Assembly (NCBI GenBank): GCA_902363135.1
Contig: CABIZF010000006.1
Span: forward strand, 1-64,000
DNA length: 64,000 nt
Direction of reading: 5' to 3'
Source: Lachnospiraceae bacterium
GTDB lineage: Bacteria; Bacillota; Clostridia; Lachnospirales; Lachnospiraceae
Of the stretch, positions 1 to 8,351 are shown piece by piece; position 1 is the first letter of the stretch; each line of letters begins with the position of its first letter. Under the pieces are notes generated by a model that did not search any database, was not told the origin of the DNA, and was given only the letters and a program-made list of their open reading frames with translations. A program made the translations under genes and the position numbers.

Positions 1-521
1 AGTTCCACATGTTCTGTTTCCACTAAAATTGATACATAATATTTTCCACTCGGAATTTGTAATATCGTTGCCGATTTTATCTGCCCGCTAAAATTTCTAT
101 GCAGTTTTGCTTTTACATTTTTTAGTTTAGGCAGTTTTACTCTATTTCCATCGAAATCTACTGCTATATTGCCATTCGTAAAATTTGTTGTATATGACTT
201 ATGATTATCGTGTTTACTCTTAAACTTCGGATATCCTGCATGTTCCTTAAAAAATTTCTGATATGCAGCATCCATGTTGTAAATCGCATTTGTCAGAGCA
301 AATTTATCCACTTCTTTCAGCCATTCATATGCTTTCTTTAATTGTCTGTTGCAGTAATTGTTACAGTCAGTTTTACTAACTGTTTTTTTCTCTTTCTCAT
401 ATACTTCTTTCCGGTATGCCAGTGTCTGATTATATACAAAACGGCAACAGCCAAATGTTTTTGCAATTTGTATTTTCTGCTCATTATTAGGATATATTCT
501 GTATTTATATGCCTTTAACAT
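1..521 (-). CDS. tnpB: IS200/IS605-family TnpB (OrfB), C-terminal part outside window
   Basis: This is the RNA-guided nuclease-like accessory protein of an IS200/IS605 element. Only about 173 N-terminal residues are visible. The translation starts MLKAYKYRIYPNNEQ and continues with FGCCRFVYN, the usual start of the TnpB/IS1341 helix-turn-helix region; the RuvC catalytic part lies beyond base 1. The start ATG at 521 has a GAGGGTG ribosome site about 7 bases upstream. It follows tnpA on the same strand after an 18-base gap, as in IS605-type elements. No stop or frameshift is seen in the visible part, so it may be intact. Its guide RNA and right end cannot be seen. Confidence 0.9.
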   Translation of the reverse strand, partial: MLKAYKYRIYPNNEQKIQIAKTFGCCRFVYNQTLAYRKEVYEKEKKTVSKTDCNNYCNRQLKKAYEWLKEVDKFALTNAIYNMDAAYQKFFKEHAGYPKFKSKHDNHKSYTTNFTNGNIAVDFDGNRVKLPKLKNVKAKLHRNFSGQIKSATILQIPSGKYYVSILVETEHVE

Positions 522-539
522 CCACTGTCACCCTCTTTC

Positions 540-944
540 TCAACCTTGATTTTCTATATATCTTTTCAGCATTTCTTCCGATACATTTCCTACACTACAT
601 GCAAAATGTCCATCTGTCCAAAAGGTATGTCCTTTCCAAAATTGTTTTCGTAAATATTGGGGATATCTTTTCCATATATGGTATATTGTATAGCTCTTCA
701 TCAGGTTTACAATCTTACTAATAGACATTGTTGGTTCTGTCTCTATCATGTAATGAATATGGTCTTTATCCGTTTCCATATATCTGATAATAACACTGTG
801 CCTTTGACATATCTCATATGAAAACTGCTTTATATCATCTGATATCTGTCTCGAAACCAGTAATTTCTTCCTGTATTTGCAGACGAAAATAATGTGATAT
901 TGTAATAGGTATTTGTGTCTGTTTTTAGATTTCCATGTTCCCAT
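540..944 (-). CDS. tnpA: IS200/IS605-family Y1 transposase TnpA
   Basis: Single-strand DNA transposase of the HUH/Y1 family. The open frame covers the normal family length (about 134 residues from ATG 944; a TTG at 959 is also in frame). The metal-binding HUH motif is visible as HIHYMIE and the C-terminal helix carries the likely catalytic tyrosine in RYIENQ. The segment YLLQYHIIFVCKYRKK is typical of the family. It is upstream of tnpB in the same orientation. A folded left-end hairpin lies just upstream. The intact frame suggests the element could be active. Confidence 0.93.
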   Translation of the reverse strand: MGTWKSKNRHKYLLQYHIIFVCKYRKKLLVSRQISDDIKQFSYEICQRHSVIIRYMETDKDHIHYMIETEPTMSISKIVNLMKSYTIYHIWKRYPQYLRKQFWKGHTFWTDGHFACSVGNVSEEMLKRYIENQG

Positions 945-975
945 GCCATGAGTATACAATAATTTCTGATTTTTA

Positions 976-1018
976 GCTACCTTAACCCATTGTCTAAAGC
1001 CAATGGGATTGCGGTAGC
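976..1018. repeat. Probable IS200/IS605 left-end hairpin
   Basis: An imperfect palindrome lies just upstream of tnpA. The inner stem is CCCATTG (986-992) with CAATGGG (1001-1007) around an 8-base loop; the outer stem is GCTACC (976-981) with GGTAGC (1013-1018), separated from it by internal loops. Subterminal hairpins bound by TnpA are the hallmark of this IS family. The exact cleavage point was not determined; it should lie between here and the dehydrogenase terminator at 1098. Confidence 0.6.
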
Positions 1019-1097
1019 CTTATTTCATCCCACCGGCGACTCGCTTTGAGACTTGAATCCATCTGGCAAAGACCCTAGCCCAACGCATTTTTCTGTC

Positions 1098-1141
1098 AAA
1101 AAGGGCATTGCCACGTTCCTGCTTCAGAATGTGGCAATGCC
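1098..1141 (-). terminator. Rho-independent terminator of the alcohol dehydrogenase gene
   Basis: An 11-bp perfect stem (1104-1114 with 1131-1141) is followed on the minus strand by five T residues. It lies 24 bases past the stop of the dehydrogenase gene and separates it from the IS element. Confidence 0.85.
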
Positions 1142-1164
1142 TTTTGGCTCCTGTTTTTCCGCTC

Positions 1165-2223
1165 TTATTTTTCCTCTCCGATTTTTATCAGAACCTTAAT
1201 ATTTTCCGGTCCGTGTCCGATCAGATATTCAAAGCCCTCCTCGGTCAGTGTATCTAAGGTAACTTCCTTTGTAATCAGCTCATCTGCACGGATTTTACCT
1301 TCTTTCATATATTCCAGCGCAGTCGCAATCTCATTTACATGCGCCTGGCTTGTATACAGGATACGTTCTGCCTCCTGCAGCGTATTCATGTCTACCGTCG
1401 GCTTCTTTCCAAATACACCCATGACCATAAGCTTTCCGCCCGGCTTCGTGATGCGGATCGCCTGATCGAGTGTTTTCTCCGCACCGATGCACTCGTATAC
1501 AATATCAGCCAGCCTGCCATCGCCCCACGTCCGCACGTACTCCTCCAAATCAGCCTTTGAGGAATCGATATACGTTCCGCCATAGCGCTCCACCAGCTCC
1601 CTGCGATAGTCACCGATACCGGATACGAGGATCCGACTCGCGCCTGCATATTTTGCACCGAAAAAAGCCGAAAGGCCGATGATGCCGGGGCCGATCACCA
1701 CGACATCCTTCCCGTTCATATCGCCCATCAGGTTCGTTGCATGAATACCACATGCGAGCGGCTCTGCCACTGCCGCCTCACGCTGGCTCACACCTTCCGG
1801 AATCCGGAAGAGCTTCGCTGCTTCAACGACAACATAGTTCGCAAACGCACCGTCGTCACCTACTCCGAGGAATCCAAGCTTCTGGCAAATATTGTAGCGA
1901 CCGCTTCTGCATGCTTCACATTTGCCACAGGTCAGGCTGCCATTCGCCGTCACGCGGTCACCGACCTTCCAGCCATCCACATCCTCTCCCAGCTCCACAA
2001 TCCGACCGGAAAACTCATGACCGATAATTAATGGTGCAACCCGGCCGGTCAGACGATGTGGCTTCTTCACCGGGATAAAATTCGGCCCCTCGTACTCATG
2101 ACGGTCCGTCCCGCAGATACCGGCCCAGTCTACTGCAATTTTGACCTGACCCTTTTTCGGTGTCGGCTCTGCGACTTCTTCGATTCTCACATCTTTATAT
2201 CCATGCCATACTGCTGCTTTCAT
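1165..2223 (-). CDS. Zinc-dependent medium-chain alcohol dehydrogenase, 2,3-butanediol dehydrogenase-like
   Basis: NAD(P)-dependent oxidoreductase of the zinc MDR family, 352 residues, normal length. Visible features are the catalytic zinc ligands in GICGTDRHEY (near residue 37) and GHEF (near 68), the structural zinc cysteines in CGKCEACRSGRYNIC, and the Rossmann loop VIGPGIIGL. The overall pattern is closest to (R,R)-2,3-butanediol dehydrogenases and related sorbitol/threonine dehydrogenases, so the substrate is a secondary alcohol or polyol but not certain. An AGGAGG site precedes ATG 2223. It follows livF on the same strand after a 135-base gap with repeats, and it has its own terminator. 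A link with branched-chain amino acid uptake is possible but unproven. Confidence 0.85.
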   Translation of the reverse strand: MKAAVWHGYKDVRIEEVAEPTPKKGQVKIAVDWAGICGTDRHEYEGPNFIPVKKPHRLTGRVAPLIIGHEFSGRIVELGEDVDGWKVGDRVTANGSLTCGKCEACRSGRYNICQKLGFLGVGDDGAFANYVVVEAAKLFRIPEGVSQREAAVAEPLACGIHATNLMGDMNGKDVVVIGPGIIGLSAFFGAKYAGASRILVSGIGDYRRELVERYGGTYIDSSKADLEEYVRTWGDGRLADIVYECIGAEKTLDQAIRITKPGGKLMVMGVFGKKPTVDMNTLQEAERILYTSQAHVNEIATALEYMKEGKIRADELITKEVTLDTLTEEGFEYLIGHGPENIKVLIKIGEEK

Positions 2224-2242
2224 CTGTTTTCTCCTCCTGATA

Positions 2243-2319
2243 GTAAAGCGAACATTCGCAATCCATCCCTGTAGCTCTGCGGTAAAGCGGACATTCGCAA
2301 TCCATCCCTGCAGCTTTGC
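2243..2319. repeat. Two tandem 38-base copies of a dispersed intergenic repeat
   Basis: Two near-identical units (2243-2280 and 2282-2319, period 39) start with GTAAAGCGRACATTCGCAAT and continue with CCATCCCTG. The core is shared, on the same or opposite strand, with repeats at 21252-21345 and 39766-39893. The units fill part of the gap between livF and the dehydrogenase. A hairpin (GACAGG with CCTGTC) follows toward livF. Confidence 0.75.
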
Positions 2320-2358
2320 TGACAGGGCCTAGCTTCGCTACTTGCCTGTCCCGTGTCT

Positions 2359-3072
2359 TTACTGTCCCAAATATGCCTGCATCAGCTTCTCATCTGCGAG
2401 CAGATCAGCTCCGGTTCCCTCTGCCACAATATTGCCAACGTTGACGAGATATGCCCGGTCGCAGAGCTTCAATGCCTTTCGCGCATTCTGTTCAATCAGA
2501 AGAATCGCTGTGCCATCCTGATTTACTTCCTTTAAGATATCCATAATCTGATTCACAATGATCGGCGCCAGCCCAAGGCTTGGTTCGTCGAGCATCAAAA
2601 GCTTCGGCCGTGCCATCAGTCCGCGTGCAATTGCAAGCATCTGCTGCTCACCGCCGGAGAGCAGTCCGCCATACTGGCTTTCACGCTCCTTTAAGCGCGG
2701 GAACATCGCATAGATGCGCTCAAAATCCGTCCGGATACCGTCCGTATCCTTACGCAGACAGCAGCCGATCTTCAGATTTTCCTTTACCGACAGCTTATAA
2801 AAAATCTGACGGCCTTCCGGCACGATGACCATGCCCTCTTCTACGACCTGATAAGGCTTTGGCGGAAGCGGCTTGCCGTCAAATGTAATTGTCCCGCCTG
2901 CCGCCTTTTTCTCACTGGAAAGGCATTTGAGCAGCGTCGATTTGCCTGCTCCGTTTGCACCGAGCACCGCCACGATCTCACCGGCATCGACCTTTAATGA
3001 AATATCATACAGCGCATGGATACCTCCGTACGCAGCCGACAAATGTTCTACCTTTAATAATTCCTGTGCCAT
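2359..3072 (-). CDS. livF: Branched-chain amino acid ABC transporter ATP-binding protein LivF
   Basis: One of the two cytoplasmic ATPase subunits of the HAAT-type (leucine/isoleucine/valine) ABC importer. It has 237 residues, the usual LivF length. The Walker A motif is GANGAGKST, the ABC signature is LSGGEQQMLAIARG, and the Walker B region is LLMLDEPSLGLAP, which is typical of LivF. The start overlaps the livG stop by one base (TAATG), so the two are translationally coupled. It is the last gene of the livKHMGF operon. Amino acid preference cannot be told from the ATPase. Confidence 0.95.
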   Translation of the reverse strand: MAQELLKVEHLSAAYGGIHALYDISLKVDAGEIVAVLGANGAGKSTLLKCLSSEKKAAGGTITFDGKPLPPKPYQVVEEGMVIVPEGRQIFYKLSVKENLKIGCCLRKDTDGIRTDFERIYAMFPRLKERESQYGGLLSGGEQQMLAIARGLMARPKLLMLDEPSLGLAPIIVNQIMDILKEVNQDGTAILLIEQNARKALKLCDRAYLVNVGNIVAEGTGADLLADEKLMQAYLGQ

Positions 3073-3842
3073 TATTCGTCTCCTCCCAGATATGCTGCGA
3101 TAACCTCCGGGTTCTTCTTGATCTCTTCCACTGTGCCGGTCGCCAGGGTTTTACCGAAATTCAGTACCGTACACGCGTCACACAGATTTGTGACAACGTC
3201 CATGTGATGCTCAATCATCAAAATTGTGATGTCAAATCGCTGCTTCAGTTTACGGATAAACTCGACCAGCTCCAAAGACTCATCTGCATTCATACCGGCT
3301 GCCGGCTCGTCGAGCAGCAGAAGCTTCGGATCGGTCGCCATCGCACGGGCAATCTCCAGCTTTCGCTGATGTCCGTACGGAAGACTGCTCGCGCGCTCCT
3401 CTCCTTTATCTGCCAGTCCTACGATATCCAGGAACTCCATCGCGCAATCCTCAGTCTCTTTTGTCGCTTTGCGGTAGCGGGGCGTACGCAACAGTGCATC
3501 GCCAAGGTGGTATTTGGAATGCATATTACAGGAAATCATAACATTCGTCTTTACTGACAGATTTCCAAACAGGCGGATATTCTGGAAGGTACGCGCGATG
3601 CCAAGATGTGCGGCTTCATGCGGCTCTATCTTTGTGATATTTTTTCCCTGAAACAGAATTCTGCCGCCGTCTGCCTGATAAATTCCGGTGATCGTATTAA
3701 ATATTGTCGTCTTTCCGGCACCGTTCGGGCCAATCAGCCCGTAAATCATTCCCGGCTCCACCTTAAGGCTGAACTGGTCGATCGCCCGCACTCCACCAAA
3801 TCTTTTTTCTACATTTTGCATTTCCAGAATGGCTTCACTCAT
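3072..3842 (-). CDS. livG: Branched-chain amino acid ABC transporter ATP-binding protein LivG
   Basis: Second ATPase subunit of the HAAT importer, 256 residues. Walker A is GPNGAGKTT, the signature region is LPYGHQRKLEIARAMA, and Walker B is LLLLDEPAAGMN followed by the LivG-typical ADES segment. The C-terminal extension VLNFGKTLATGTVEEI is characteristic of LivG as opposed to LivF. It overlaps livM by 8 bases and livF by one base, which argues for one polycistronic message. Confidence 0.95.
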   Translation of the reverse strand: MSEAILEMQNVEKRFGGVRAIDQFSLKVEPGMIYGLIGPNGAGKTTIFNTITGIYQADGGRILFQGKNITKIEPHEAAHLGIARTFQNIRLFGNLSVKTNVMISCNMHSKYHLGDALLRTPRYRKATKETEDCAMEFLDIVGLADKGEERASSLPYGHQRKLEIARAMATDPKLLLLDEPAAGMNADESLELVEFIRKLKQRFDITILMIEHHMDVVTNLCDACTVLNFGKTLATGTVEEIKKNPEVIAAYLGGDE

Positions 3843-4722
3843 GGCTGTTCTCCTTTGCTGTCTTTTTTCCGATGTTCCGGATCTTCTGAACCAGCCGGGT
3901 CAGGCTGAATTCCCAGTAGCCGCACAGTCCGTTTGGACGCAGAAGAATCACAAGGACAACTGCGATTCCGTAGAACAGCATACGGTACTCAGACATACTC
4001 CGGAATATTTCCGGCAGAATCTGCACAATCAATGTACCTAGCACACTTCCTGTCAGACTGCCAAGTCCGCCGAGCACCGTCGTGATAACAAGCTCACTGC
4101 TCTTTCCAAGATTGAATAAGGTCGGTGTGATGAAGCGCAGATAATGTGCATACAGTCCGCCTGCCCAGCCTGCATAAATCGCGCTGAACACAAACGACAT
4201 TTTTTTATAACGCACGACATTGATGCCATTTGCCGCTGCCGCCATCTCATTTTCCCGGATCGCCGTCAATGCCTGTCCGTATCTGGAATGAATGAAATTC
4301 CATGCAATGATAAATGCCAGCACGGTACAGATCACAGCCACTGCACCGGTCGTCCTGTACGGAATATTTGAGTAGCCGTTTGCACCGCCTGTAATATCTT
4401 TTGTATAGTTAAATAATACCCGGACACACTCGCCAAAGCCGAGACAGCTGATCAGAAAATAATCGCCGCGCAGCCGGATCGTCAGACTGCCGAGAATATA
4501 GGATACAATACCCGCAATCGCCGCGCCGATCAGGATCGACAGAACAAATGGGAGCTTAAACTGTACACTGCAGATCGCCGCCGCATAAGCACCGATCGAC
4601 ATAAAGCCTGCATTTCCAAAGGAAAACAGACGGGTAAATCCGGTGAGCACAGACATACCGAGCACGGCGATCATGTTCACACAGCAGATAACCAGAACAC
4701 CTTCCTGAAACGAATTCAACAT
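3835..4722 (-). CDS. livM: Branched-chain amino acid ABC transporter permease LivM
   Basis: Membrane permease subunit, 295 residues, with about eight hydrophobic segments. The LivM signature region LRGDYFLISCLGFGECVRVLF (residues near 85-105) contains the EAA-type loop contact, and the segment GGLGSLTGSVLG is conserved in both LivM and LivH. It pairs with LivH to form the translocation path. It lies 12 bases after livH and overlaps livG. Confidence 0.95.
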   Translation of the reverse strand: MLNSFQEGVLVICCVNMIAVLGMSVLTGFTRLFSFGNAGFMSIGAYAAAICSVQFKLPFVLSILIGAAIAGIVSYILGSLTIRLRGDYFLISCLGFGECVRVLFNYTKDITGGANGYSNIPYRTTGAVAVICTVLAFIIAWNFIHSRYGQALTAIRENEMAAAANGINVVRYKKMSFVFSAIYAGWAGGLYAHYLRFITPTLFNLGKSSELVITTVLGGLGSLTGSVLGTLIVQILPEIFRSMSEYRMLFYGIAVVLVILLRPNGLCGYWEFSLTRLVQKIRNIGKKTAKENSHE

Positions 4723-4734
4723 GACTTTCTCCTC

Positions 4735-5613
4735 CTATGCTTTTTCCTGTACATCCACGCCAAACAGTCCGCTCGGTCTGACCAGCAGAATGACAATCAG
4801 CAGGCAAAATGAAATCAGATCGCGAAGACCGGAACTGATATAGCCGGATACGACCGTCTCGATCAGTCCGAGCAGCAGCGCTCCTGCAATTGCACCCGGC
4901 ACGCTTCCGAGTCCGCCGATAACGGATGCGATAAATGCTTTTAAGCCCACATTTCCCATAGTCGGATAGATATTGTACTTCATTCCGTATGTAATACCTG
5001 CAAGTCCGGCAAGTGCACCGGCCAGAAGAAATACCATCGCAATCACACGGTCGATCTTGATACCGAGCAGACCGGCCGTCCGGCTGCTGCAGGCTACCGC
5101 CCGTACATGCAGCCCAAATTTAGTCTTATTGATCAGGAACAGCAAAATGACCAGTGCGATCGCCGAGAGCACCAGACAGAGCATATCCGTCTTTCCGATA
5201 AAAATACCGCTGATATTGATCGTACCGACCTTGAACAGCTTTGGGAGCTGCTTGAATTTGGATTTCCATATCACATTTGCCAGGTTCTGGTAGGTCGTGG
5301 AAAGTCCCATGGCTGCGATCATCAGAAACATATTCGGGGAACCGTTGTTGCGGATCCTGCGGTATGCCACACGCTCGTTCAAAAAGCTGATGACCGCCGC
5401 GCCGCCAATACCAATCACACAGGCAAGCCAGAACGGGATCGCATCCACCTGCGTCGCCATAAAGCATACATAAGCGCCCAGCATGCATACCTCTCCGTGT
5501 GCCCAGTTGGAAAAATCCAGCAGGCTGTATACAAGCGCGTAGCCGGAAGCGATCAGCGCATAAATGCTCCCGATAGAGATTCCGGTGATGATCTGTTGCA
5601 GCAAAATTTTCAT
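4735..5613 (-). CDS. livH: Branched-chain amino acid ABC transporter permease LivH
   Basis: Membrane permease subunit, 292 residues. The N-terminus QQIITGISIGSIYALIASGY and the segment SNWAHGEVCMLGAY are classic LivH features, as is GGLGSVPGAIAGALLLG near residue 235. It is the second gene of the operon, separated from livK by a 147-base gap with a stem-loop that may adjust the higher expression of the binding protein over the membrane subunits. Confidence 0.95.
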   Translation of the reverse strand: MKILLQQIITGISIGSIYALIASGYALVYSLLDFSNWAHGEVCMLGAYVCFMATQVDAIPFWLACVIGIGGAAVISFLNERVAYRRIRNNGSPNMFLMIAAMGLSTTYQNLANVIWKSKFKQLPKLFKVGTINISGIFIGKTDMLCLVLSAIALVILLFLINKTKFGLHVRAVACSSRTAGLLGIKIDRVIAMVFLLAGALAGLAGITYGMKYNIYPTMGNVGLKAFIASVIGGLGSVPGAIAGALLLGLIETVVSGYISSGLRDLISFCLLIVILLVRPSGLFGVDVQEKA

Positions 5614-5699
5614 TGCTCTGTCTCCTTACTTTCTGTATTTATCCTGAAATATATCAAAAAATGTTTTTCTTAAGCCCGAGAATACCCAAGCAAATCCAA

Positions 5700-5732
5700 G
5701 ACCGGAAATGCATTTTTACTGCACCTCCGGTC
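5700..5732 (-). other. Stem-loop between livK and livH
   Basis: GACCGGA (5700-5706) pairs with TCCGGTC (5726-5732), with an inner TGCA/TGCA pairing. No T-run follows on the minus strand, so it is more likely an mRNA-stabilising or partial-attenuation hairpin after the binding-protein gene than a full terminator. Confidence 0.55.
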
Positions 5733-5760
5733 CCTTTTATTTCCCTTTTCAGTTTGCTGA

Positions 5761-6930
5761 CTACTTGCTCTGTTCCGGCTCGTAAATGCCTACATACTGT
5801 ACTTCATTATCCTTGACCTCAAAGATCGCGGCATCTCTGCTCGGATTGTGGGTCGCCGGATCAATGCTCATATGTCCGAGCAGTCCGTCAAAGCTTGTGG
5901 TCGCCTCCAGCTGATCGCGGATCGCAGTCGGATCGTCGCTGCCGGCTGCCTCGATCGCCTGCTTGATCCACATCACACCATCATTTCCGTACAGACACTC
6001 TGCCTCAAGCGCAACGTTGTATTCTTTCTGATATACCTCACCGTAAGCAGCTGCCTCCGGAAGGTTGAAGCCCGGACGGGATACATAATAGCAGCCCTCC
6101 AGTGCACCGTTGGACAGCTCGATCAGCTCGGTCGTATCCCAGCCGTCTGCACCAAAGAATACACCTTCGATACCAAGCTCACGTGCCTGCTGTGCGATCA
6201 GGCATACATTCTCATAGTTCCATGGAATGAACAGGACATCCGGCTGTGCCGCTGCGATCTTCGTCAGCTGTGCGCGGAAATCGTTATCTCCGTTCTGAGC
6301 TTCTTCGGAAGCAACCAGCTCTCCGCCAAGCTCAGTAAAAGTATCTACCATGTACTGACCTACGCTCGTGCTGTAACTGTCGGTCACATCTGTGATCAAT
6401 GCACAGGTCTTCAGGCCAAGCTCATTATACGCATAGGATCCTGCCAGATAACCCATGTAAGAGTCAATGAAGCAGAGGCGGAAGGAATACGGATGCAAAT
6501 TACCATCCGCATCAACCGTTACCAGATCATTGGATGCTGCTGTCGCGATAACCGGAACCTTCAGCTCATCTGCCACTGCTGCGATCGCAATGTTGCAGCT
6601 GGAGAAGTTCGTTCCTACGACAGCGGATACGCCCTCTTCCTCTACGAGCTTCTTGTAAGCGGTGACGGAGTCATCCGGTGCGCCTTTTCCATCCAGACCA
6701 ATGACCTGTACCTCTCTGCCAAGGATACCGCCATCTTCATTGATCTGCTTTGCGGTCAGCTCCATGCCGTTTAATCCTGCCTGTCCCCACAGTGCGGTAT
6801 CTCCGGATAAAGCACCGACATAGCCGATCTTGATCGGGTTCTCGGTGTCCAGCTCCTGTGCAAACGCACCGGATACGGTCGATAAGCTTAACCCTAATAT
6901 TGCTGCAAAAATTGCTACATTCTTTTTCAT
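5761..6930 (-). CDS. livK: Branched-chain amino acid ABC transporter substrate-binding protein LivK
   Basis: Extracytoplasmic periplasmic-binding-protein-fold type I receptor, about 389 residues from the chosen start. The ATG at 6930 is preferred because GAGGAG lies 9 bases upstream and it opens a standard signal peptide (MKKNVAIFAAILGLSLSTVS, then GAFA). The mature part begins with the family pattern IKIGYVGALSGDTALWGQ and has the LivK hinge motifs. Oddity: there is no lipobox cysteine; the signal ends GAFAQ, as for signal peptidase I, whereas Gram-positive binding proteins are usually lipoproteins. The longer frame to 7026 runs through the promoter and is unlikely to be used. Confidence 0.92.
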   Translation of the reverse strand: MKKNVAIFAAILGLSLSTVSGAFAQELDTENPIKIGYVGALSGDTALWGQAGLNGMELTAKQINEDGGILGREVQVIGLDGKGAPDDSVTAYKKLVEEEGVSAVVGTNFSSCNIAIAAVADELKVPVIATAASNDLVTVDADGNLHPYSFRLCFIDSYMGYLAGSYAYNELGLKTCALITDVTDSYSTSVGQYMVDTFTELGGELVASEEAQNGDNDFRAQLTKIAAAQPDVLFIPWNYENVCLIAQQARELGIEGVFFGADGWDTTELIELSNGALEGCYYVSRPGFNLPEAAAYGEVYQKEYNVALEAECLYGNDGVMWIKQAIEAAGSDDPTAIRDQLEATTSFDGLLGHMSIDPATHNPSRDAAIFEVKDNEVQYVGIYEPEQSK

Positions 6931-6996
6931 AATCATCTGCTCCTCATAAGTTGTCCGTATTTTCTGTAAAATTGATACAATTTTTTTCCTGATGTC

Positions 6997-7026
6997 ATAG
7001 TAACATACTAGGGAATGCTTGTCCAA
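6997..7026 (-). promoter_or_regulatory. SigA-type promoter of the liv operon
   Basis: On the minus strand TTGGAC (7026-7021) and TACTAT (7002-6997) are separated by 18 bases. It lies about 65 bases before the livK start and after the end of the next upstream gene. Confidence 0.6.
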
Positions 7027-7078
7027 TATCCAGAAAAAATACCCAGCTATAAGGTCTTCTTATAACACCGATGCCATG

Positions 7079-8149
7079 TTATTCTCCGGCCCGGATCGCC
7101 CAGCGCAGCTTCGTCGAGCGCGCCCGGCTGTTTTGGATGCATTCCTCCTGCGACGGACGGATCACATCCTTGGCAATATCCTGATAAACGCCTTCCCGGT
7201 AAAACTGCTGGAAGGTCTTTTTCACGAGTCGGTCTTCTCCGGAATGGAACGTGAGGATTGCGGCTCTGCCGTTAGGCTTCAGTACGAACGGCAGCTTCTC
7301 CATCAGTGCATACAGCGCCTCAAATTCATGATTCACATCGATCCGCAGCGCCTGAAATGTGCGGGCGCTCGCCTTCTTGACCGCTTCCTTCCGTTCTTTT
7401 TCCGGAATCCGCGCAAGCGCTGATGCGATCACCTCATGCAGCTCTGTCGTCGTCCAGCCCGCCTTGCTTTTCCGGTTTCGCTGCAGGATCTTCTCCGCGA
7501 TCTCCTCCGCATACGGCTCATCCGAATTTTCCACAAGCATGCCGATCAGTTCTTCTTTCGAAATACCAAGCAGGCGATCCGAAGCGCTGATCCCTTCCAT
7601 CGGGTTCATGCGAAGATCCAGCGGCCCCTCTGCCTTGTAGGTGAATCCACGGTCCGGATTGTCGATCTGCATCGAGGAAACACCGAGATCCGCAAGCACA
7701 AAGTCAAACTTGCCGACCTCTTCTGCCACCTGATCGATATTGGCAAAGTTCGTCAGCTTCACTGTCAGTATCTCCGGGCCGTAGCCATATCCGGCGAGAC
7801 GCGCCTTCGTCTTCTCAGACTCGATCGGATCGACATCCAGCGCATACAAATGTCCTTCTCCTTTTAGCTGCTCCAGCATTTTTCTCGTATGTCCGCCATA
7901 GCCAAGCGTCGCATCCAGTCCCTGCATCCCTGGCTGAATCTGCAGAAAATCCAGAATTTCCTGCACCATGATCGAGATGTGCATCCCCGCCGGAGTCCCG
8001 CCCTTTCGGATGACCTTCTCGATCGTATCGCCGTACTTTTCCGGGTTCAGCTCCTTGTACTTTTCCTTATAAGACCGCGGATGCGTACCGGAATAGCGGA
8101 CACGGCGCTTGTGCGGGGTCTGATTCGTATCATTATTTATTTCTGTCAT
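7079..8149 (-). CDS. Divergent RsmH/MraW-type SAM methyltransferase (paralogue)
   Basis: A second member of the RsmH (16S rRNA C1402 N4-methyltransferase) family, about 356 residues; the canonical copy is at 51761-52702. The ATG at 8149 is chosen because GGAGG stands 6 bases upstream. A basic N-terminal extension of about 50 residues is followed by an altered entry motif (GGTPAGMHISIM in place of [10 protein letters not shown]), GYGGHT in place of GGGGHS, then ADLGVSSMQIDNPDRGFTY, LDLRMNP and FHSGEDRLVKKTF. SAM-binding and most active-site motifs are therefore kept. It is not in the dcw cluster and stands between liv genes and a phosphopantetheinyl transferase. The target may be another RNA site; this is not shown. 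Confidence 0.88.
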   Translation of the reverse strand: MTEINNDTNQTPHKRRVRYSGTHPRSYKEKYKELNPEKYGDTIEKVIRKGGTPAGMHISIMVQEILDFLQIQPGMQGLDATLGYGGHTRKMLEQLKGEGHLYALDVDPIESEKTKARLAGYGYGPEILTVKLTNFANIDQVAEEVGKFDFVLADLGVSSMQIDNPDRGFTYKAEGPLDLRMNPMEGISASDRLLGISKEELIGMLVENSDEPYAEEIAEKILQRNRKSKAGWTTTELHEVIASALARIPEKERKEAVKKASARTFQALRIDVNHEFEALYALMEKLPFVLKPNGRAAILTFHSGEDRLVKKTFQQFYREGVYQDIAKDVIRPSQEECIQNSRARSTKLRWAIRAGE

Positions 8150-8351
8150 GGTGAACCTCCTGTGTGGTTTTTCGTTTTTCTCTATTACTATAAATTTCAT
8201 ATTCTGTCTTCTGGTAAACGTTAGCAAATGTGCATATCTCATAGACAGATAGACATATCTCGGGTCCGGACGCAATTGTGGCGTCGGCCTGCAGATAAGT
8301 ATTATAACGTAAAGTCCATATGAATAGAAGATATCACTTTCTATCACCCTA

